From Clostridiales bacterium (GTDB lineage Bacteria; Bacillota; Clostridia; Saccharofermentanales; Saccharofermentanaceae), in the NCBI GenBank assembly GCA_017961235.1, contig JAGCXQ010000017.1, positions 1-50,996 on the forward strand: a stretch of 50,996 nt of DNA. The letters are read 5' to 3'. Position 1 is the first letter of the stretch. Every line of letters starts with the position of its first letter. Of the stretch, positions 1-6,179 are shown one piece after another. The position numbers and the translations under genes were made by a program. The notes beneath the pieces were generated by a model. That model worked only from the letters and a program-made list of their open reading frames with translations. It was not told the DNA's origin and ran no database searches.

Positions 1-1158
1 GACGAAGGCGCAGATGCATTCTTCGGCGAGCCGGCATTCAATATTATGGACTTCTTTACGCCCGCATCCGATGGACGCGGCATGATCAACGTCCTGAACG
101 CGACAGAGCTCTTTAATAAGCCTCTTCTCTACTCGACATTCCTGCTGTGGCTTATGAGTGAGCTCAATGAGAATTTGCCGGACATCATCTATTTCGAAAA
201 GCCGAAAATGGTATTCTTCTTTGACGAGGCACAATTGCTTTTCAGCGGATTGTCGTCAGAGTTAAATAGAAGAATTGAGATGATGCTTCGTAAGCTCAAA
301 GATAAAGGGATAGGTGTTTACTTTCTTGTTGATACTCCGTGCACTTTCCCGGACAATATACAATCGCATCTTCAGAATCGTATTATTCATGCGATTCATG
401 CATATACTCCTGCGGAAATAAAGAAAGCAACTACTGCCGTTCAGTATTTGCGTCCAAACCCTGCATTAACTTCGAAAGATATTCTTTCACAGCTTACAGA
501 TGATGAAGCTATAGTTTCATTTCTCGACAGGAATGGAGTCCCTTCTATGGCTGAACGTGTGTTTATCCTCCCGCCGCAGAGCTTCATCGGCCCCGCTGGT
601 TCTGAGAAGATCCAGGAACTGACCAATGCGAACCCACTTTACGAGAAGTATAGAGATGATTTCGATCCAGAGTCTGCGTATGAGATTCTTTTAGCAAAGT
701 ACGCGAGTAATGGTTTTAACTCTACATACAATGCACAAGAACGACGTGCTGAAGAAAGAGAGCGTAAAGAGGAGCTAAGATTGCAAAAAGAGCAAGAGCG
801 ATTAGAAGAACAGGATCGTCGCATAATAGAAATGGAAAACAAGCTTTTTTACCGAGAACTAAGAGACAGCTCCCGCCAGGAAGACCGTGAGCGGCTCATC
901 GAAGAGAAAGAGCGTGCTGCCGAGATCCGAGAGCAGCGTGAACGCGAACGTCAGAACGACCGTGAGCGCCGTGAAGCAGAACGTCAGGCCCGTGCCGAAG
1001 AGAGAGCGAGACGTGAAGCGGAGCGTCAACGACTGCAACTAGAGAGGTCACTAGAGAGGTATCAAGACTTCAATGGGGATCCGGCCCAAAGATTTAAAAG
1101 TAGGGAAATCGGAGATTCATTAGTTAGAGGATCCTTCGATAACAAAAAGAATACATAA
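1..1158 (+). CDS. HerA-like ATPase, DUF853/YjgR family (5' end missing)
   Basis: The reading frame is open from base 1, so this is the C-terminal 385 residues of a longer protein. It matches the C-terminal half of the DUF853 (E. coli YjgR) group of HerA/FtsK-type ATPases. Visible family features are the opening DEGADAFFGEPA segment, GRGMINVL, LYSTFLLWL, a Walker B strand ending in FFFDEAQLLF, the KGIGVYF strand and the late PPQSFIGP motif. Walker A lies upstream of the window. The family is a predicted DNA- or protein-translocating ATPase of unsettled role. After the ATPase core, about 100 residues are almost all Glu, Arg, Gln and Lys and should form a long charged coiled coil. The middle of the gene uses more AT-rich codons than its ends. 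Family is confident; cellular role is not known. Confidence 0.85.
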   Translation, partial: DEGADAFFGEPAFNIMDFFTPASDGRGMINVLNATELFNKPLLYSTFLLWLMSELNENLPDIIYFEKPKMVFFFDEAQLLFSGLSSELNRRIEMMLRKLKDKGIGVYFLVDTPCTFPDNIQSHLQNRIIHAIHAYTPAEIKKATTAVQYLRPNPALTSKDILSQLTDDEAIVSFLDRNGVPSMAERVFILPPQSFIGPAGSEKIQELTNANPLYEKYRDDFDPESAYEILLAKYASNGFNSTYNAQERRAEERERKEELRLQKEQERLEEQDRRIIEMENKLFYRELRDSSRQEDRERLIEEKERAAEIREQRERERQNDRERREAERQARAEERARREAERQRLQLERSLERYQDFNGDPAQRFKSREIGDSLVRGSFDNKKNT

Positions 1159-1284
1159 ACAGAAAGTGCTATTAGCCTATCTAGGGAAAAAAACTTGCTA
1201 TCGTAAGTATAGTAATTGCAACAATTTCGCTGATATTGAAGATGTTTGCCTTCCTGGATGACAGGTATAAGCGCAAATAGAAAA

Positions 1285-1318
1285 TCACCCATTTCGGAAT
1301 AGTGAGCCAAATGGGTGA
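1285..1318 (-). terminator. Inverted repeat, likely terminator of the racemase gene
   Basis: Arms TCACCCATTT (1285-1294) and AAATGGGTGA (1309-1318) form a perfect 10-bp stem with a 14-base loop. Read on the minus strand the stem is followed by TTTTCTATTT, which suits a terminator about 95 bases past the racemase stop. No T-run follows on the plus strand. The rest of 1159-1411 holds nothing else I can support. Confidence 0.5.
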
Positions 1319-1411
1319 CTAATGTTATCATTTATTCTGGCAACCGCCCAACAGGACTGTGCTTACCTTCATTATATACGGTTTTCAGGATATTTCAAGA
1401 AAAAAGGGAGA

Positions 1412-2101
1412 TCACACCGCCAGCTCGATCAGTTTTCTTATGTGGATCCCGACGCTGTCGAGGATGGGGAGGGGACTGTTCTTTTCGTTGAGGAGAAGGG
1501 GGAGCTCGGTGCAGCCGAGGATCACTGCCTGGATGCCCTGCTCATCCTTCATTTTGGAGATGAGATCCTGGAATTCTTTTAATGTTTCGTCTTTTACGAT
1601 ACCCAGCTCGAGTTCCTCGAAGATTCGCTTGGCGACAAGGTCTCTGTCTTCTTTATTTGGGATGCAGACTTCGATGCCGGCATCGATGAGATCTTTCTTC
1701 ATGTAGTCCTGCTCCATGGTAAAGATCGTGCCGAGAAGACCGACCTTCGTATAGCTCTTGCTTCCGGCTTCATCGGCCACGGCTTTCGGTATGCTTACAA
1801 GAGAGACACCGGTCTTCTTTTCGATCTCATTTATCACCAGATGCATCGTACCGGCAGTGAGCGAAATGACCTCGCAGCCGATGCTCCTTAAGCAGGAAAC
1901 TTTCTCGGAAAGATAGTCCGCGAGTTTATCATTTTCACCATTAGAAACATAGCTCCAGGCCTTTCGGAAATCCACGCTCTCGATAGAAAGGTCCGGCATC
2001 GCCTTTCCTTCTGTGAGCTGATCGATACGGGTGTTGAGTTCTTTATAGTACATCAGGGTCGATTCGGGGCCGGTGCCGCCGACTAAGCCGATTTTCTTCA
2101 T
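1412..2101 (-). CDS. Aspartate/glutamate racemase family protein
   Basis: A cytoplasmic 229-residue protein of the cofactor-independent Asp/Glu racemase fold. It opens with KKIGLVGGTGPESTLMYY, the family's N-terminal signature, and has GCTELPLLL near the C-terminus with the second catalytic cysteine at Cys197. In classic members the first acid/base residue is a cysteine in a CNT motif. Here the equivalent stretch reads SLTAGTMH, giving Thr82. A Thr/Cys pair at these places is known from E. coli YgeA, an L-Asp/Glu-specific racemase, so a YgeA-like one-way activity is plausible. The start is set by GGAAAGG a few bases upstream. It is monocistronic as far as can be seen. The substrate remains an inference. 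Confidence 0.85.
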   Translation of the reverse strand: MKKIGLVGGTGPESTLMYYKELNTRIDQLTEGKAMPDLSIESVDFRKAWSYVSNGENDKLADYLSEKVSCLRSIGCEVISLTAGTMHLVINEIEKKTGVSLVSIPKAVADEAGSKSYTKVGLLGTIFTMEQDYMKKDLIDAGIEVCIPNKEDRDLVAKRIFEELELGIVKDETLKEFQDLISKMKDEQGIQAVILGCTELPLLLNEKNSPLPILDSVGIHIRKLIELAV

Positions 2102-2181
2102 AGAAGATCCTTTCCGGGAGTAAAGAGTTCCTTTGAATTTTCGATTATTTTACTATGATTTCGTGAAAATGTCTTCAAAAA

Positions 2182-2216
2182 AGAGCTGACCCAAAACAAT
2201 GTTTTGAGCCAGCTCT
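2182..2216 (-). terminator. Rho-independent terminator of the LRR gene/peptide unit
   Basis: Arms 2182-2197 and 2201-2216 pair almost perfectly (AGAGCTG..CAAAAC with GTTTTG..CAGCTCT) around a three-base loop. On the minus strand the stem runs straight into TTTTTTGAAG. It lies 27 bases past the stop of the small peptide gene, so it would close a two-gene transcript. Confidence 0.8.
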
Positions 2217-2242
2217 CTTCATGCTAAATCAATAGTGTGATG

Positions 2243-2344
2243 TTATGTAGTTGCAGGTGGAAGTTCATCACTCTCTGTAATAACATCCGCATTTTCAAAA
2301 TATATCAATTCCATTTCCAGTTCGTTATACTTCTCGGTTTTCAT
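2243..2344 (-). CDS. Small 33-residue acidic peptide, unknown function
   Basis: This short reading frame starts at an ATG on the minus strand at 2344 and ends with TAA at 2243. It has a strong ribosome site, GGAGGTTCGCATA before the ATG, lying against the stop codon of the LRR gene 14 bases upstream. It encodes a peptide starting MKTEKYNELEMELIYFENAD and ending DELPPATT: acidic, with no signal peptide, no cysteine and no membrane segment. A terminator follows within 30 bases, so position, ribosome site and terminator all support a real gene co-transcribed with the LRR protein. The pattern Y-N-x-L-E-M-E-x-I-x-F-E-x-x-D-V-I-T resembles short uncharacterised peptides I recall from other gut Clostridia; that resemblance is from memory. 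Function unknown. Confidence 0.65.
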   Translation of the reverse strand: MKTEKYNELEMELIYFENADVITESDELPPATT

Positions 2345-2358
2345 TATGCGAACCTCCA

Positions 2359-5250
2359 TCAAGCATAGTATTCATTGATCGCCTTATAATACAAGTATAG
2401 CGACCCGGCTACATAAGTCAATTCATATCCACGATCTCCTTTGACGATAGAGGAGATATAGTTCAGTGCGCTGTAACTGACATGTCCCTGTTTGCTGCCA
2501 CAGGAGACTGTAATTTCAAAGAGGTTATCAAGCTCTGCAGCCGAGATCCCTCGGATACGTACTACCTGATACTCGTCGACTCTCTCCGTTGTGATCTTGT
2601 TGCTCTTGTTGCAGGAGAAGGTCAGTTTCTCGCTGCTGATGAAGTAAAGCGACAAAGTCGTTTCTGACTTGAGAGACAGAGTCGCGCCCTCAAATGTCAC
2701 ACCCGGGAGCTGATCCAGATCGATCTCATAAGCGGGAGCATCTTTATCTACAGTCTCTCCATCAACCGAATAGAACAGCGGGCCGTCGATATAGTTATAA
2801 TCGATGGTTCCAACTTTAAAATAGTGCTGAGCGCAGGTGCAATACTGGAGCAGTGATTTTACCAAAGGAGCGGCCTTCGCATAGGCGGGATCATCGTTTA
2901 CATGGGAAAGAATGTATTCTCCATATGCTTTTACGGTGTAAGAATACCTCTCGCCTGATCTTCCGCCATCGATCAGCTGCGCACGGATCGGTGAGGCGAA
3001 GTCTTTGGCGGATACCTGACACTTAAAGATATAATATGTGCTTTCTCCTTCTTTTACTTCCTTCGCAACGGTCCTGTTTTCTCCGTCTTTTGCCTGAACA
3101 TAGATCTTACGGATAGAAGTCTGATTTCCGTTTGGAACAGTAAACTCCATATAGGCATCTTCAGACAGATCGGCATTTGAAAGATCCATATAGAAGTTTA
3201 CGCCGATGTCGCCTTCAAGACTCAGTGAATAGCCGAAGAGATGCTCGCCGAGCCCCATATTGATCGTCTCGGAAAGATCTCCGACAAAAGTAACGTTTAC
3301 AGAAGCGCCATCGCTAACATATCCATAACCGAATTTCGAACGGAAGGCGTCAAGCTGTGTTTCCGGGACATGGCATTTTGTTTGTCCTTGCGGGATGTTT
3401 CCGCTGTTGAGCCAAGGGATAAAATCGTTATTTGCACCGGTCCAGGTAAGTGTGAGCGGATTAGCAAAGCAGTAGATATTCGTCATACTGCTGCATTCGT
3501 TAAATGCTGCACGTTCGATCCTGATAATACTTGCAGGGATCGTTAGTGTCTCCAGATTTTCACAGTAGCAGAACGCTTCCTTTCCAATTATTTGTACTCC
3601 TTCCTCGATCGTCAGATCTTCAAGTAAAGTACAGTAATAAAATGCATTCGAACTGATAGTGTTTACACTGCCGGGAATAAATACAGATGTAAGATTGGTG
3701 CACAGTTTGAATGCACGCGCGCCAATTGTTCGAAGGGTATTCGGGAGAGTGACCTCTGTTAGCGATGAGCAATATGCAAATGCATCATCTTCAATACTTG
3801 TCAGGTTTTCTCCGAATACTAAGTTTGAAAGTCTTTCACAGCTGTAGAATGCTCCTATACCAATCTCTTTCAAGGCACTTGGAAGCTTCACTTCCGAAAG
3901 CGATTCGCAACTGTGGAAAGCATCGGATTTAATGCTTGTCACAGTATCCGGGATAGAAATGCTGGAAAGTTTTGAGCAAAAGCTGAATGTACTTGCCTCG
4001 ATTGTGCTTACATTCTTCGGGATCTTCACGGATCCGAGGCTTATACAGGAATCAAAAGCAGAAGGTCCTATATACTCTACATTTTCCGGTATATCTATAC
4101 TCGTGAGGTTTCGGCAACTCCTAAATGTAGATCTTTCGATTCTGGTTAATCCGGATGGGAGCGTGATCTCCTTCAGTGAAACGCAATAATAAAAGGCTTC
4201 TTCTCCTATACTTGTTACGGTTTGCGGGATCGTTATCTTGGAGAGATTGTCACAACCGGAAAACATACTGTCTCCAATACTTGTTATTCCGGAAGGAATC
4301 GTTATTTCCGTAATGGAATCACATCCTGTAAATGCACTATTACCAAGCACTGTCAGGTGCTCCGGAAGAGTGACGTCGGAAAGCATATAGCAGGAACTAA
4401 ATGCACCATTTCCAATCGATGTGACAGTTTCCGGGATCGCAAAGCTTTCTAGCTTATAGCAGGCACCAAAAACATAATGTCCGATCGTAGTAAGACCTGA
4501 ACTTGAAGAAAGTGTAACATGCTTCAAGCTGTCATCGAGCTGGAACGCATAGTCACCTAATACTTTTACGTCTTTTCCAAGCGTTGCGCTCTCGAGAGCT
4601 TTGAGCTGACTAAATGAATTTTCGCCGATATAGGTGATCCCATCACCTACGATCACGGTCTTAACATCTGTTTTGAAAAGGTTCCAAGGAATGATAGGCT
4701 TGCTAGCTCCGCTATAGGTGACATAGTCGTACATCTCGCCAGAACCGCTGATCGTCAACGTATCGGTATTAAGATCATAGTCCCATGTGATCGAGTCACC
4801 ACATGGTCCGGATGTGACAGGTGTATATCTGGCCACGCTTATGGTAATAAGAGTTCCGCTGGAATACCCGCTTTCGATCTTTAATGTGTATGTAGTTCCG
4901 GCATTCAGTTTACGAATCAGTGAGGCATCGTTTGTGGCTGTCAAATATATATCGCCTTCGTGTTCGTATATGCCCTTCGAAATCCGGTAGTTATCCGGCT
5001 CGTCGAAAGTGAACTCATAATACCCTGTTACACTTGGAGTGAACGAGCAGAGCTGATACTCTCCATGTTGACCAAGATCGAGCTCAACTTCGTTTTCCTC
5101 GGTCAGAATTTCTCCTAAAGGCACGTCAGCAAGGAGCACCTTCGAATTTCCAAACACACCGGAGAATCCGATCGTGATACAGATCAAAAGAGAAAACAAA
5201 ACAACTTTGAGAATGTGCAAAGAAAAACGCTTAATACTTTTACTTCCCAT
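2359..5250 (-). CDS. Secreted BspA-type leucine-rich repeat surface protein
   Basis: I start this 963-residue protein at the ATG at 5250 because GGAGGTGTATAT sits directly before it; the frame runs eight codons further upstream without a ribosome site. Residues 1-40 form a signal peptide (basic start, then a hydrophobic stretch ending near FGNSKVLLA). A beta-rich region follows, with the CGDSITWDYDL... segment common in front of BspA repeats. From about 200 to 600 come 17 leucine-rich repeats of about 23 residues (pattern LTSIGxxAFxxCxxLxxVTIP), the TpLRR/BspA type seen in adhesins. Residues about 660-800 carry an unnamed module (SLSLEGDIGVNFYMDL ... YYIFKCQVSAKDFA) also present in the protein starting at 49767. 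There is no LPXTG motif or C-terminal membrane anchor, so it is probably released or non-covalently held. A role in attachment is inferred from the family. Confidence 0.85.
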   Translation of the reverse strand: MGSKSIKRFSLHILKVVLFSLLICITIGFSGVFGNSKVLLADVPLGEILTEENEVELDLGQHGEYQLCSFTPSVTGYYEFTFDEPDNYRISKGIYEHEGDIYLTATNDASLIRKLNAGTTYTLKIESGYSSGTLITISVARYTPVTSGPCGDSITWDYDLNTDTLTISGSGEMYDYVTYSGASKPIIPWNLFKTDVKTVIVGDGITYIGENSFSQLKALESATLGKDVKVLGDYAFQLDDSLKHVTLSSSSGLTTIGHYVFGACYKLESFAIPETVTSIGNGAFSSCYMLSDVTLPEHLTVLGNSAFTGCDSITEITIPSGITSIGDSMFSGCDNLSKITIPQTVTSIGEEAFYYCVSLKEITLPSGLTRIERSTFRSCRNLTSIDIPENVEYIGPSAFDSCISLGSVKIPKNVSTIEASTFSFCSKLSSISIPDTVTSIKSDAFHSCESLSEVKLPSALKEIGIGAFYSCERLSNLVFGENLTSIEDDAFAYCSSLTEVTLPNTLRTIGARAFKLCTNLTSVFIPGSVNTISSNAFYYCTLLEDLTIEEGVQIIGKEAFCYCENLETLTIPASIIRIERAAFNECSSMTNIYCFANPLTLTWTGANNDFIPWLNSGNIPQGQTKCHVPETQLDAFRSKFGYGYVSDGASVNVTFVGDLSETINMGLGEHLFGYSLSLEGDIGVNFYMDLSNADLSEDAYMEFTVPNGNQTSIRKIYVQAKDGENRTVAKEVKEGESTYYIFKCQVSAKDFASPIRAQLIDGGRSGERYSYTVKAYGEYILSHVNDDPAYAKAAPLVKSLLQYCTCAQHYFKVGTIDYNYIDGPLFYSVDGETVDKDAPAYEIDLDQLPGVTFEGATLSLKSETTLSLYFISSEKLTFSCNKSNKITTERVDEYQVVRIRGISAAELDNLFEITVSCGSKQGHVSYSALNYISSIVKGDRGYELTYVAGSLYLYYKAINEYYA

Positions 5251-5279
5251 ATATACACCTCCAATCATACCCATTTGTA

Positions 5280-5288
5280 ATTATAGCA
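5280..5288 (-). promoter_or_regulatory. Extended -10 promoter of the LRR gene
   Basis: On the minus strand this reads TGCTATAAT: a consensus -10 TATAAT with a TG one base before it. It lies 30 bases before the chosen start. No good -35 box is visible, which is common for extended -10 promoters. Confidence 0.55.
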
Positions 5289-5318
5289 TGATAATTTGAT
5301 AAATCTACTTAAGATGAT

Positions 5319-5347
5319 TTGTCCATTCAAGGGATCCATGCTATTCT
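5319..5347 (+). promoter_or_regulatory. Sigma-A-like promoter of the flavin reductase gene
   Basis: TTGTCC (5319-5324), a 17-base spacer, then TATTCT (5342-5347), 35 bases before the start codon. It is divergent from the LRR gene promoter in the same intergenic space. Confidence 0.45.
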
Positions 5348-5382
5348 GAATGCACAGTGATACATCGATAGGAGGGACTTTT

Positions 5383-5934
5383 ATGAGCAGAGTAAACTAT
5401 GGGGCAAAGCCGATCATGCTGCCACAGCCGGTATTGATCATTGCGACGTACGATGAGAACGGTGTGCCGGATGCGATGAATGCGGCATGGGGTATTACTA
5501 CGGATTTCCAGGAGATCACGATCAGTCTGGGTGAACATAAGACAACAGATAATCTCGCGGTCAGAAAAGCATTCACGGTAAGCATGGCGACCGAAGATCA
5601 GGTCATCGCCTGTGATTATGTAGGCATCGAATCTGCGCGGAAAGTTCCGGATAAATTCGAAAAAGCAGGCTTCCACGCTACAAAGAGTGAGTATGTCGAT
5701 GCACCGCTGATCGATGAGCTTCCCATGGCTCTGGAGTGCCGCGTGAAAAGCTTCGAGGACGGGATCCTGATCGGAGAGATCGTGAATGTATCTGCGGACG
5801 AGAGCGTCGTGACAGACGGAAAGATCGACCTTAAGAAGCTCCGCCCGATCGCTTTTGACCCGTGCAACAATGCATATGTAGCGCTGGGAGAAAAAGTGGG
5901 AAGTGCTTTTGCCGATGGAGCGAAACTCAAGTAA
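5383..5934 (+). CDS. Flavin reductase family protein (flavoredoxin-like)
   Basis: A 183-residue soluble protein of the FMN-binding split-barrel flavin reductase family. The opening SRVNYGAKPIMLPQPVLIIAT, then DAMNAAWG, and later LAVRKAFTVSM and ARKVPDKFEKAGF are characteristic of the flavoredoxin-like group, which binds FMN and passes electrons from NAD(P)H or ferredoxin to acceptors. I start at the ATG at 5383 because of GGAGGG seven bases before it; the frame could extend to an upstream ATG without a ribosome site. A terminator follows about 40 bases after the stop, so the gene is monocistronic. The electron partner cannot be inferred. Confidence 0.88.
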   Translation: MSRVNYGAKPIMLPQPVLIIATYDENGVPDAMNAAWGITTDFQEITISLGEHKTTDNLAVRKAFTVSMATEDQVIACDYVGIESARKVPDKFEKAGFHATKSEYVDAPLIDELPMALECRVKSFEDGILIGEIVNVSADESVVTDGKIDLKKLRPIAFDPCNNAYVALGEKVGSAFADGAKLK

Positions 5935-5971
5935 GAATTAAAACGAACACATACGATCGTTTTTTGGAATG

Positions 5972-5998
5972 TGCCCCGGTTTTTATCAGATCGGGGTA
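5972..5998 (+). terminator. Rho-independent terminator of the flavin reductase gene
   Basis: A CCCCG/CGGGG stem (5974-5978 with 5992-5996, extendable by two weaker pairs) is followed by TATATTTTTGG on the plus strand. Confidence 0.65.
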
Positions 5999-6130
5999 TA
6001 TTTTTGGCATTTTTCGGGAAAATTAAAAATACATTTCTACAAAAAATGTAGGTGCAATATTTGCAAAAAAGTTTATTTGTGAGAAAAAGAAGAAATCCTC
6101 TTCGTGTTATTTAATAATACGTCTTCAACT

Positions 6131-6146
6131 ACTTAATCGGTTAAGT
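6131..6146 (+). promoter_or_regulatory. Palindrome resembling a LacI-family operator
   Basis: ACTTAATCGGTTAAGT is a near-perfect 16-base palindrome with a central CG, the usual shape of LacI/GalR-family operators. It lies 34 bases before the start of the giant carbohydrate-active protein, a sensible place for repression or sugar-responsive control. No regulator gene is next to it. The assignment rests on shape and position only. Confidence 0.4.
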
Positions 6147-6179
6147 TGCTGATATTTACGCATAAAGAGGGTATCTGAC

